Assembly (NCBI GenBank): GCA_002316015.1 | Contig: DCCS01000008.1 | Span: 1-32,462, forward strand | Direction: 5' to 3' | DNA from: Prevotellaceae bacterium UBA1075 | GTDB lineage: Bacteria; Bacteroidota; Bacteroidia; Bacteroidales; Bacteroidaceae | DNA length: 32,462 nucleotides | In this document: positions 1 to 7,500 of the stretch, piece by piece | Layout of the letters: each line of letters starts with the position of its first letter | Numbering within the stretch: the first letter of the stretch is position 1 | The notes under the pieces: model-generated | The model's input: only the letters and a program-made list of their open reading frames with translations | What the model was told of the DNA's origin: nothing | The model's database searches: none | Made by a program: the position numbers and the translations under genes

Positions 1-47
1 TCTGCCTTACAAGCAGAGGGTCGGCGGTTCGAATCCGTCAGCGTCCA
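1..47 (+). tRNA. tRNA-Val(TAC), 3' part only
   Basis: The window opens inside this tRNA. The anticodon stem TCTGC/GCAGA encloses the loop CTTACAA, giving anticodon TAC (Val). A T-arm with TTCGAAT follows (stem 23-27/35-39), then the 3' acceptor strand AGCGTCC and discriminator A at 47. CCA is not fully encoded. The 5' half lies outside the window. Confidence 0.88.
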
Positions 48-63
48 CAGAAAACGATGGAAT

Positions 64-137
64 GGCTCCTTAGCTCAACTGAATAGAGCATTTGACTACG
101 GATCAAAAGGTTATAGGTTTGAATCCTATAGGAGTCA
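64..137 (+). tRNA. tRNA-Arg(ACG)
   Basis: The acceptor GGCTCCT (64-70) pairs with AGGAGTC (130-136) with one G-U. The anticodon stem TTTGA/TCAAA holds loop CTACGGA, anticodon ACG, which is the Arg isoacceptor normally edited to inosine. The T-arm is ATAGG-TTTGAAT-CCTAT. The discriminator is A137. It is the second gene of the tRNA array. Confidence 0.93.
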
Positions 138-163
138 CACCAGCGAGCGAGCCAGTGGAAACT

Positions 164-246
164 GGGTAGATACCAGAGTGGCCAAATGGGGCAGACTGTA
201 AATCTGCTGGCTTACGCCTTCGGTGGTTCGAATCCATCTCTACCCA
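164..246 (+). tRNA. tRNA-Tyr(GTA)
   Basis: The acceptor GGGTAGA (164-170) pairs with TCTACCC (239-245). The anticodon stem GCAGA/TCTGC holds loop CTGTAAA, anticodon GTA. The 83-base length and extra variable arm (around GGCTTACGCCTTC) fit a class II tRNA-Tyr. The T-arm GGTGG-TTCGAAT-CCATC is intact. Confidence 0.94.
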
Positions 247-265
247 CGCTGCCGTGTCCGTCCAT

Positions 266-338
266 GCGGAAATAGTTCAGTTGGTAGAGCACAACCTTGC
301 CAAGGTTGGGGTCGCGAGTTCGAGTCTCGTTTTCCGCT
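266..338 (+). tRNA. tRNA-Gly(GCC)
   Basis: The acceptor GCGGAAA (266-272) pairs with TTTCCGC (331-337). The anticodon stem CAACC/GGTTG holds loop TTGCCAA, anticodon GCC. The T-arm GCGAG-TTCGAGT-CTCGT is intact (one wobble pair). Fourth gene of the array. Confidence 0.95.
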
Positions 339-350
339 CTATAGTTTGTT

Positions 351-424
351 GGTGCGTTAGTTCAGTAGGTTAGAATACATGCCTGTCACGCATGGGGTCA
401 CGGGTTCGAGTCCCGTACGCACCG
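351..424 (+). tRNA. tRNA-Asp(GTC)
   Basis: The acceptor GGTGCGT (351-357) pairs with ACGCACC (417-423), discriminator G424. The anticodon stem CATGC/GCATG holds loop CTGTCAC, anticodon GTC. Last gene of the tRNA array, followed 44 bases later by a terminator hairpin. Confidence 0.95.
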
Positions 425-467
425 CACGCAAAAAGTGTTTTTCATGGTATTAGATTTTTAAGGTTTG

Positions 468-504
468 AGAATCAAGGTCAGTGATGATATTGATTCTTTT
501 TTTT
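468..504 (+). terminator. Intrinsic terminator of the tRNA array
   Basis: GAATCAA (469-475) and TTGATTC (490-496) form a 7-bp stem, extendable by one A-T pair, around a 14-base loop. Eight T residues follow (497-504). This is the textbook shape of a Rho-independent terminator and it closes the tRNA array. Confidence 0.82.
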
Positions 505-622
505 GCCCCTACCGGTACACTCCTCCACCTCCAGCATCCAAACAACCGGCTTCCTGCTCCGCGATGCGCGTTCTTCCGCGAAATATTTCTGGAACCTGAC
601 CGCACGACTGCGGGGATTTTGC

Positions 623-630
623 TAACTTTG
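623..630 (+). promoter_or_regulatory. Bacteroidetes -7 box upstream of the GH66 gene
   Basis: TAACTTTG matches the TAnnTTTG consensus of the Bacteroidetes primary sigma factor. It lies 88 bases before the ATG at 719, giving a leader of about 80 bases. Nothing else is recognisable between the tRNA terminator (504) and this box. Confidence 0.68.
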
Positions 631-718
631 CATGGGCGGCAACTCGTGACACCGGCCTGTTCCTGCAAGGGGCGGCACACAGGGGACGCCACACACATCA
701 CACAAAAAGCCAAGACAC

Positions 719-2605
719 ATGAGCACATTCACCAGACACATGGGCACATTCACCATATGCGCCGCAGCGGGGCGCCGGGTCTGCCTGGCGGCGGCGCTGG
801 CACTGGTGTGCGGAAGCACGCGGGCGCAAAGCATCAGGATACACAAGAGCGACGGCACAATGACCGAGGTGCCCATGAGCGAGGTGGAGCACATCGCATA
901 CGAGGACTTGCCCCAGTACGAGACACCGCGCACACAGACGGCCAACCTCACGCTGGAGCTCAGCACCGACTCGGCATGCTACCATCCCGGGGCAACCGTG
1001 AGGCTGAGGTACGAGGGCAGGAAGGTCGCCAACGCCTTCGCGCGCTACATGCACCTGGGACAAGTGCTGCTGGAGGAGCCCCTGGACGGCACCGAGTGGA
1101 CATGGCAGGCACCCCGCGAGGACTACCGGGGCTACCTGGTGCAGGTGTGCCAGACGAGCATGGGCAGGGAAATCATACGCGGCACCATAGCCATCGATGT
1201 GAGCTCGGACTGGAAGAGATTCCCGCGCTACGGGTTCGTGGCCGACTTCGGGAGCGGCAAGGACTCGGCCACAGTGGCCGCCGAGATGGACTGGCTCAAC
1301 CGGTGCCACATCAATGGCGTGCAGTTCCAGGACTGGCACTACAAGCACCACTGGCCATGGGGAGGCACCAAGGACGGCGTGACGCTGGACACCTACAAGG
1401 ACATCGCCAACCGCACCGTATATACACGCAGCGTGGAGAACTACATCAGGGCACAGCACCAGAGGGGCATGAAGAGCATGTTCTACAACTTGTGCTACGG
1501 CGCGCTGAGCGACGCCGAGGCCGACGGAGTGCGGCCAGGCCTGTTCGTCTATACCGACCAGGCGCGCACGACACGCGACAGGCACCAGCTCCCGTCCACA
1601 TGGAAGAGCGACATCTACCTGGTCGATCCCGGACAGGCGGCATGGCTGACCTACATGGGCAGGCGCGTGGCCGAGGTGTATGGCCACCTGGACTTCGACG
1701 GGTTCCAAATAGACCAGCTGGGTGACCGGGGCACACGCTACACAAGCAACGGCGGCGTGGTGGACTTTCCAGGGGGATTCGCAAAGTTCATCAAGTACAT
1801 CAAGGGCAAGTTCCCGCACAAGAGACTGGTCATGAACGCCGTGAGCAGCTATGCCTCCAGGGAGATAGCCCAGACGGGAAAGATGGATTTCCTGTACAAC
1901 GAGGTGTGGGATTACGAGAAGGACTATGCCGACCTGCTGGACATCCTGGAGCGCAACAGGCAGTACGGGGGCGACTCCCTGAACACGGTCTTTGCGGCCT
2001 ACATGAACTACAACCTTGACAACAGGAACTTCAACATGCCCGGCGTGCTGATGGCCGACGCGGTGATGTTTGCCCTGGGCGGCAGCCACCTGGAGCTGGG
2101 AGGCGACCACATGCTCTGCCGCGAGTACTTCCCCTACTCGTCGGTGAGCATGAGCAGTGCCCTCAAGAGCAGCATCGTCCACTACTACGACTTCCTCACC
2201 GCCTACCAGAACCTGCTCCGTGACGGGGGCACGCTCAACACCGGCACGGGGCTCGTGCCCACCGACACCTCGGGCAAGATATCCATCAACGCCTGGGCGC
2301 CACGCCTGGGCGGCGTGACCACAATAGCGCGCGAGAAGGAGGACTGCACCGTGCTGCACCTGCTCAACTTCATCTCGGCCAACAGCCTCAGCTGGCGCGA
2401 CACGGACGGAACCATGCCGTCGCCGGCGCAGAAGAAGGACATCCCCCTGAGCATGCCCTACGGCAAGCCCGTGGAGCACCTCTATGTGGCCACACCCGAC
2501 CAGTTGGGCGGTGCCATGCAGGAACTGGACTTCAGGCAGGAGGACGGCACGCTCACCTTCACCCTGCCCTCGCTCACCTACTGGACCATGGTGGTCATCA
2601 GGTAA
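719..2605 (+). CDS. Secreted GH66 family glycoside hydrolase (dextranase-like)
   Basis: A 628-residue exported protein. Residues 1-36 form a signal peptide ending near STRAQ, followed by a short Bacteroidetes-type N-terminal motif (HKSDGTMTEVPMSEVEHI). A beta-sandwich-like region leads into a TIM-barrel with the GH66 signatures YGFVADFG, QFQDWHYKH, DGFQIDQLG (nucleophile candidate Asp332) and YNEVWDYEK (acid/base candidate Glu395). GH66 enzymes are endo-dextranases or cycloisomaltooligosaccharide glucanotransferases acting on alpha-1,6-glucan. I see no inserted carbohydrate-binding module of the transferase type, so hydrolysis is the likelier activity. No SusC/SusD pair lies nearby, so it appears to act alone. 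The start is the first ATG; a second in-frame ATG at 740 lies in a near-repeat of the first and is a possible alternative. The transcript converges on pfkA. Confidence 0.87.
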   Translation: MSTFTRHMGTFTICAAAGRRVCLAAALALVCGSTRAQSIRIHKSDGTMTEVPMSEVEHIAYEDLPQYETPRTQTANLTLELSTDSACYHPGATVRLRYEGRKVANAFARYMHLGQVLLEEPLDGTEWTWQAPREDYRGYLVQVCQTSMGREIIRGTIAIDVSSDWKRFPRYGFVADFGSGKDSATVAAEMDWLNRCHINGVQFQDWHYKHHWPWGGTKDGVTLDTYKDIANRTVYTRSVENYIRAQHQRGMKSMFYNLCYGALSDAEADGVRPGLFVYTDQARTTRDRHQLPSTWKSDIYLVDPGQAAWLTYMGRRVAEVYGHLDFDGFQIDQLGDRGTRYTSNGGVVDFPGGFAKFIKYIKGKFPHKRLVMNAVSSYASREIAQTGKMDFLYNEVWDYEKDYADLLDILERNRQYGGDSLNTVFAAYMNYNLDNRNFNMPGVLMADAVMFALGGSHLELGGDHMLCREYFPYSSVSMSSALKSSIVHYYDFLTAYQNLLRDGGTLNTGTGLVPTDTSGKISINAWAPRLGGVTTIAREKEDCTVLHLLNFISANSLSWRDTDGTMPSPAQKKDIPLSMPYGKPVEHLYVATPDQLGGAMQELDFRQEDGTLTFTLPSLTYWTMVVIR

Positions 2606-2649
2606 GGCGCGCCCCCAGGCACCGCTCCCCGGCCATTCCGGCACACGCG

Positions 2650-2690
2650 CGGCGGCGGCTCTCTCCCGCAATGGGAGAGAGCCGCCGCCG
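2650..2690. terminator. Long perfect hairpin between convergent genes
   Basis: Positions 2650-2667 and 2673-2690 are perfectly complementary (18 bp, GC-rich) around a 5-base loop. It sits 44 bases past the GH66 stop and 28 bases past the pfkA stop, where a bidirectional terminator would be expected. Neither side has a T tract (one side is TCATATATAT), so termination is inferred from position and stem strength. Confidence 0.55.
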
Positions 2691-2718
2691 TCATATATAT
2701 AATGTGGGAGGAGCCGGG

Positions 2719-3696
2719 TCAGATGCTCAGCAGGGCCAGCACGTCGATGAGCTCCTTCTTCACCGGCTTGTCGCTCTTGATGGCGTTGGAGAACGGCACG
2801 TACACCACCTCGTCGTTCCTGATGCCTATCATCACGTTGCGCTGTCCCTCCACGATGGCCTGTATGGCGCCCACACCCAGGCGGCTGGCCAGGATGCGGT
2901 CGCCCGCGCTGGGACTTCCGCCTCGCTGCAGGTGGCCCAGGATGGAGACACGCACGTCATACTCGGGGTACTCCTTGCGCACGCGGTCGGCATAGTACAT
3001 GGCTCCGCACTTGGGGCTCTCGCTCACGATGACGATGCTGCTCGACTTGCTCTTGCGGATGCCCCGTCCGATGAAGTGCTCCAGCTGGTCGGCCCCGGTG
3101 CTGTCCTCGGGGATGATGGCGGCCTCGGCCCCCGCCGCGATGGCGCTGTTCTGGGCCAGGAACCCGGCGTCACGCCCCATCACCTCCACAAAGAAGATGC
3201 GCTCGTGGCTGGTGGCCGTGTCCCGTATCTTGTCCACGCAGGACGTGATGGTGTTGAGCGTGGTGTCGTACCCTATGGTGCTGTCCGTCCCGTTCAGGTC
3301 GTTGTCGATGGTTCCGGGCAGCCCGATACAGGGAACGTCAAACTCCTCGGCAAAGATGCGTGCCCCCGTGAGCGAGCCGTTGCCGCCTATCACCACCAGC
3401 GCGTCAATGCCGCGCTCGAGCATGTTCTCGTAGGCGTGCTGCCTGCCCTCGGCAGTCTCGAACTCCTGGCTGCGCGCTGTCTTCAGGATGGTGCCGCCCC
3501 GCTGGATGATGTTGCTCACATTCTCGGTGGTGAACTCCTGTATCTCATTGTTGATGAGACCCTCATATCCACGGTAGATGGCCATCACCCTGAAGTCGTT
3601 GGCTATGGCCGCGCGTGTCACCGCGCGTATCGCCGCGTTCATGCCGGGCGCGTCGCCACCACTGGTCAATATCCCGATGCAGTTGATTTTTCTCAT
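2719..3696 (-). CDS. pfkA: ATP-dependent 6-phosphofructokinase
   Basis: A 325-residue cytoplasmic enzyme that phosphorylates fructose 6-phosphate at the committed step of glycolysis. The ATP-site GILTSGGDAPGMNAA is near the N terminus. Also visible are YRGYEGL, QRGGTILKTARS, the catalytic loop PGTIDND (Asp131 is the proton acceptor equivalent to E. coli Asp127), MGRDAG and GHLQRGGSPS. Gly at 107 and 128 (GGNG, PGT) indicates the ATP-using rather than the PPi-using type. Oddity: the usual GGDGS reads GGNGS, with Asn106 at the position of E. coli Mg-binding Asp103. The reading frame runs upstream to 3795, but the ATG at 3696 starts the conserved family N terminus and lies 33 bases after a -7 box, so the upstream part is excluded. 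Confidence 0.95.
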   Translation of the reverse strand: MRKINCIGILTSGGDAPGMNAAIRAVTRAAIANDFRVMAIYRGYEGLINNEIQEFTTENVSNIIQRGGTILKTARSQEFETAEGRQHAYENMLERGIDALVVIGGNGSLTGARIFAEEFDVPCIGLPGTIDNDLNGTDSTIGYDTTLNTITSCVDKIRDTATSHERIFFVEVMGRDAGFLAQNSAIAAGAEAAIIPEDSTGADQLEHFIGRGIRKSKSSSIVIVSESPKCGAMYYADRVRKEYPEYDVRVSILGHLQRGGSPSAGDRILASRLGVGAIQAIVEGQRNVMIGIRNDEVVYVPFSNAIKSDKPVKKELIDVLALLSI

Positions 3697-3729
3697 AGTT
3701 CCGCTCTTGTATGTTGTCCTTACTCGATG

Positions 3730-3737
3730 CAAAAGTA
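3730..3737 (-). promoter_or_regulatory. -7 box of pfkA
   Basis: Read on the minus strand this is TACTTTTG, matching TAnnTTTG, 33 bases before the pfkA ATG. It supports the 3696 start and places a divergent promoter pair in the pfkA/GH106 intergenic region. No clear -33 element is seen. Confidence 0.6.
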
Positions 3738-3866
3738 CGGATAATTCGCGTAAGCGCCTGTTTCGGAATGTCCTTATTTGTGCTCTGTTTAACAACTTTT
3801 ACCGCGTGCGCTTCACGCATGTCCACTTTTACAGGACCTACCCGCCACTTTTCCATATATTCCCCG

Positions 3867-3874
3867 TAACTTTA
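3867..3874 (+). promoter_or_regulatory. Near-consensus -7 box of the GH106-like gene
   Basis: TAACTTTA differs from TAnnTTTG only in the last base. Transcription would begin near 3880, which leaves a sensible leader for the ATG at 3913 but only about 5 bases for the alternative TTG start at 3886. Confidence 0.5.
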
Positions 3875-3912
3875 CATGCACTAAGTTGAAAACTACGCAT
3901 TACATTCACCGC

Positions 3913-6900
3913 ATGCACACACCAGTCACCGCTCTGCTGCTCGCAGCCCTTGCCACAAGCCTGGCACATGCCCAGCCTGGCACGCCCACGGCCTATGGCA
4001 CCTATATTCGCGGCGATGCCCCCGTGACCCAGCCCCGCGTGGCATCAGGCCACATCACCGACATTGCCCCATTGCCCCAGGAAGTCCAAGCACCCTTTGG
4101 CCCCCAGGACGCGGCCAACTTCGTACAGCCCCCACGCCTGTACTGGCCCGAGACCTGGTTTCACTTCATCGGAGGAAACGTGTCCCGCGAGGGCATCACG
4201 GCCGACATGAAGGCCATCAAGCAGGCCGGCATATCGGGCATACAATGGTTTCACGGCAACTTTGGCGGCCTGTGGCCGGGCATCCAGGACGGCGTGAAGG
4301 CACTCACGCCCGAATGGGAGAACCTGGTGGCCTATGTGGGACAGCAGGCCGACAGCCTGGGACTGCGCCTCACGCTGCAGACCTGTCCCGGATGGGCCAT
4401 GGCGGGAGGCCCCTGGATTAAGCCCGAGAATGCCATGCGTCACCTGGCATGGAGCCGCACCGACCTGGACGGGAGCAGGCAGACGACCGCAAGCCTCACC
4501 CTGCCCTTGCCCGGCAACGCCTCCCCCGACTGGCGCAACTGGCAGGACGTGTGCGTGCTGGCCTTCCCCACCCCCCAGGGTGACACGGGCGAGCCGCTCA
4601 AGCCACAGGATGTGCAAAGCACAGATGGCATCGACTGGCAGGCCGCGCTCACAGGCACGCTGCAGGGGCAGCTGGACCTGCCTGGCACGGGCACACACAC
4701 GATACGCTTCACCCTGCCCGAGGGCGATACCATACGCACCGTCAAACTGCCCCCGGTGGAAAGCTTTGGGCGCAGGTGGGTGTATCAGCCTGGGGTGTGC
4801 CTCACGCTGGTTGCCTGCCAGGCAGGCGGACAGCGCGACACGCTGCTGAGCGCCGAAGTGCCCATGAGCAACTGGCAGGACATCATGCCCCTGGAACTGG
4901 CCTGCCACGAGGCACCCCACCCCGCGCACTACGAGCTCACCATCACCCACCAGCATGAGCTCAAGATGAGAAGCATACAATTCCTGTCGGCCGCCCACAA
5001 GAACCACTGGCGCGCCGAGGCTGGCTGGACGCTGATGGCCAGGGAGACCAGCCAGGAGCACACACGGCAAAGCCCCACCGCCTTCCTCACCCAGGGCGAG
5101 GTGCGCGACATCACCGCACACACCGACGGCCACGGACACCTGCGCTGGACACTGCCCGACGGCCGCAAGTGGACCGTGCTGCGCATAGGGCACATCAACA
5201 CCGGGGCCAAGAACGGCCCCGCACCCGCCGAGGCCACGGGATGGGAGTGCAACAAACTGGACTCCACGGGAGCCGACATCCAGTTTGCCCGCTATGTGGG
5301 GCACCTCATGCAAGGCCCCCTCGCCGCCCATCCCGCCGCCGGCATGCTGATGGACAGTTGGGAATGCCTCACACAGACGTGGACTCCCGGCATGGAACAG
5401 GAGTTTGAGCAGCGCACCGGCTACGCCCTGCGCCCCTGGCTGCCCGCCCTGATGGGGTATGTGGTGGGCGACCAGGAGCGCACGTCACGCTTCCTGCTCG
5501 ACTGGCGGCGCGTGCTCACCCGCCTCTATTGCTACCACTTCTTCCGCCGCATGACCCAGCTGGCCCACAGGCAGGGCATGAAGGTGCAGTACGAGACGGC
5601 GGGTGGCGACGTGGTGCCCATGGACCCCATGGAGTACTACAAGTATGCCGATGTGCCGATGTGCGAGTTCTGGCAGCCCTTTGAGCAGGGCTTCGTGGGC
5701 GATGTTGACTTCAAGCCCGTGCGCCCCACCGCCTCGGCAGCCCACCTCTATGGCAAGACCCGCGTGGCGGCCGAGGCATTCACCAGTTTCCAGCTCACCT
5801 GGGACGAGCACTGGCAGATGCTGCGCGATGTGGCCAACTTCTACATGGCCGAGGGTGTCACGCATCCCGTGTTCCACACCTACACCCACAATCCCCACAC
5901 CCACTTCCTGCCCCCAGGCACCAGTTTCGGCAGCACGATAGGCACCCCCTTCCTGCGGCAGCAGACGTGGTGGCCCCACATGGGCGAGTTCACCCGCTGC
6001 CTGGCCCGCACAGGCTATATGCTCGAGCGCGGTGTGCCGGTGACCGATGTGCTGTGGTATCTGGGCGACGAGGCCATGCACCGCCCCAGCCAGCACGCGC
6101 CCTTCCCCCAGGGCTTCCGCTACGACTACTGCAACACCGACGTGCTCACCCACCGCCTCACCGTGAGCGGCGGACTGCTGCACACGCCCGAGGGGCTCAC
6201 CTACCGCATGCTGTGGATTCCCGACCGCCAGCGCATGCTCACCTCCACCGTGGAGCACATCCACAGCCTCCTGCGCCAGGGCGCGCTGGTAGTGGCCTCC
6301 GCCCCCAGCGGCCCCGCCACGCTCATGGGCGGCAAGCAGGGCGAGAAAGCCTTCCACCAGGCCGTGAGGCGCGTGTGGGGCAAGAGGCACAAGCCCGGGC
6401 TCTACCGCGTGGGCAAGGGCACACTGGCAGTGGGCATGAGCATCCAGGAGGCCCTGGAGGCCACACGCATGCAGCCCGACGTGCAGTTGCCCGACAGCCG
6501 TCTGCTGTGGCTGCACAGGCGCACCCAGGATGCCGACTGGTACTTTGTGGCAGCACCGCCACAGGGCACCTTCAGGGGACAGGTGCGCTTCCGCTGCCAG
6601 GGGACGGCCGAGGAGTGGAACCCCGTGAACGGCCGCATCTGGCAGGCCGGTGCCACACAGGCCGACGGCTACACCAGCGTGACCCTTGACCTCAGGCAGG
6701 CCGAGAGCCGCTTCATCGTGTTCCGCCACCAGGGCACCTCGCCCGCACAGCCACGGCCTGCAGCCCGCTGTGGGCAGGAAATCCACATCACAGGCCCCTG
6801 GCATCTGTCCTTCCCCCAGGGATGGGGCGCGCCCGACAGCCTCCTGGTCACGGAACTGAAGCCGTGGAAAGACCTTCCCCTGGGTCCCGAGGGACGCTCC

Positions 6901-7248
6901 TTCTCGGGCACAGCCACCTACACCACCACACTTCATATAGATAAGGTATATGGGCAGACCAGTTACCTGCTGCACCTGGGGCGCGTGGACATGATAGCCG
7001 AGGTGCTGGTCAACGGACATCCCGCCGAGGTGCTCTGGACAGAGCCCTACACCACCGAGGTGGGCCATCTGCTGCACGAGGGCGACAACACGCTCACGGT
7101 GAGGGTCACCAGCACCTGGTTCAACCGCCTGGCACACGATGCCTCGCTCCCCGAGGCCGACCGCAAGACCTGGACGATAAGCGGCCCGGCGGCCGGCGCG
7201 CCCCTGCGCGACTCGGGACTCATGGGACCCGTGACACTGGAATACTGA
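3913..7248 (+). CDS. Secreted GH106-like glycoside hydrolase (alpha-L-rhamnosidase family)
   Basis: About 1111 residues with an N-terminal signal peptide (ALLLAALATSLAHAQ). The start of the mature part has the GH106 pattern: PRLYWPETWFHFIGGNVS, EGITADMKAIKQAGI, and CPGWAMAGGPWIKPENAM. The middle holds YETAGGDVVPMDPMEYY and EAFTSFQLTWDEHW. The C-terminal 170 residues form a galactose-binding-like jelly roll (GRVDMIAEVLVNG, EGDNTLTVRVTSTW). GH106 enzymes remove alpha-L-rhamnose from pectic rhamnogalacturonans; the exact substrate cannot be read from sequence. Catalytic glutamates were not assigned. The ATG at 3913 fits the promoter position. A TTG at 3886 would add nine residues containing Lys and Arg, giving a better charged signal-peptide head, so the start is uncertain. 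No SusCD partners are adjacent. Confidence 0.84.
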   Translation: MHTPVTALLLAALATSLAHAQPGTPTAYGTYIRGDAPVTQPRVASGHITDIAPLPQEVQAPFGPQDAANFVQPPRLYWPETWFHFIGGNVSREGITADMKAIKQAGISGIQWFHGNFGGLWPGIQDGVKALTPEWENLVAYVGQQADSLGLRLTLQTCPGWAMAGGPWIKPENAMRHLAWSRTDLDGSRQTTASLTLPLPGNASPDWRNWQDVCVLAFPTPQGDTGEPLKPQDVQSTDGIDWQAALTGTLQGQLDLPGTGTHTIRFTLPEGDTIRTVKLPPVESFGRRWVYQPGVCLTLVACQAGGQRDTLLSAEVPMSNWQDIMPLELACHEAPHPAHYELTITHQHELKMRSIQFLSAAHKNHWRAEAGWTLMARETSQEHTRQSPTAFLTQGEVRDITAHTDGHGHLRWTLPDGRKWTVLRIGHINTGAKNGPAPAEATGWECNKLDSTGADIQFARYVGHLMQGPLAAHPAAGMLMDSWECLTQTWTPGMEQEFEQRTGYALRPWLPALMGYVVGDQERTSRFLLDWRRVLTRLYCYHFFRRMTQLAHRQGMKVQYETAGGDVVPMDPMEYYKYADVPMCEFWQPFEQGFVGDVDFKPVRPTASAAHLYGKTRVAAEAFTSFQLTWDEHWQMLRDVANFYMAEGVTHPVFHTYTHNPHTHFLPPGTSFGSTIGTPFLRQQTWWPHMGEFTRCLARTGYMLERGVPVTDVLWYLGDEAMHRPSQHAPFPQGFRYDYCNTDVLTHRLTVSGGLLHTPEGLTYRMLWIPDRQRMLTSTVEHIHSLLRQGALVVASAPSGPATLMGGKQGEKAFHQAVRRVWGKRHKPGLYRVGKGTLAVGMSIQEALEATRMQPDVQLPDSRLLWLHRRTQDADWYFVAAPPQGTFRGQVRFRCQGTAEEWNPVNGRIWQAGATQADGYTSVTLDLRQAESRFIVFRHQGTSPAQPRPAARCGQEIHITGPWHLSFPQGWGAPDSLLVTELKPWKDLPLGPEGRSFSGTATYTTTLHIDKVYGQTSYLLHLGRVDMIAEVLVNGHPAEVLWTEPYTTEVGHLLHEGDNTLTVRVTSTWFNRLAHDASLPEADRKTWTISGPAAGAPLRDSGLMGPVTLEY

Positions 7249-7282
7249 CACCCCAGCCCTCACACAGCGGCAAGCAGGCAGC

Positions 7283-7320
7283 AAGGCGCGGCGCCACCCT
7301 CCCCCGGGGTGCCGCGCCTT
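7283..7320 (+). terminator. GC-rich hairpin after the GH106-like gene
   Basis: AAGGCGCGGC...ACCC pairs with GGGTGCCGCGCCTT with a 3-base bulge and a short loop, 35 bases after the stop codon. There is no T tract, so the terminator call rests on position and stem stability. Confidence 0.45.
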
Positions 7321-7462
7321 GGCATTCCCGGCAGCCGCATTTCCATGCCACCCAGCACCACTTTCGGCCGACCGCGCGGTGTCATGCGATACATTTTGCA
7401 AGCAATCCCCTCGTTTTGGCAAACATTTTGCTGTTCGTTATACTCATATCGTGCGCTTTTTG

Positions 7463-7470
7463 TAACTTTG
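7463..7470 (+). promoter_or_regulatory. -7 box of asnB
   Basis: TAACTTTG is a perfect TAnnTTTG match, 30 bases before the asnB ATG. The intervening AT-rich leader has no Shine-Dalgarno sequence, as is usual for this phylum. Confidence 0.72.
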
Positions 7471-7500
7471 CGCTGCAATATCCATTAAACAGTATCACAA

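Noticed and set aside
1..504. Integrated element attachment site at the tRNA array
   Set aside because: No integrase, no duplicated tRNA 3' end and no mobile-element gene was seen in the window.
698..2671. 657-codon open frame on the minus strand opposite the GH66 gene, and similar long antisense frames opposite other genes (for example 5485-7422, 7495-9222, 14047-15948)
   Set aside because: They are by-products of high GC and strong codon bias of the real genes. Their translations are Val/Ala/Gly/His-rich with no family motifs, and no promoter box sits at their starts.
2671..3744. 357-codon plus-strand frame over pfkA
   Set aside because: It is the complement of a clear pfkA gene; its translation is low-complexity Val/His/Gly with no recognisable motifs.
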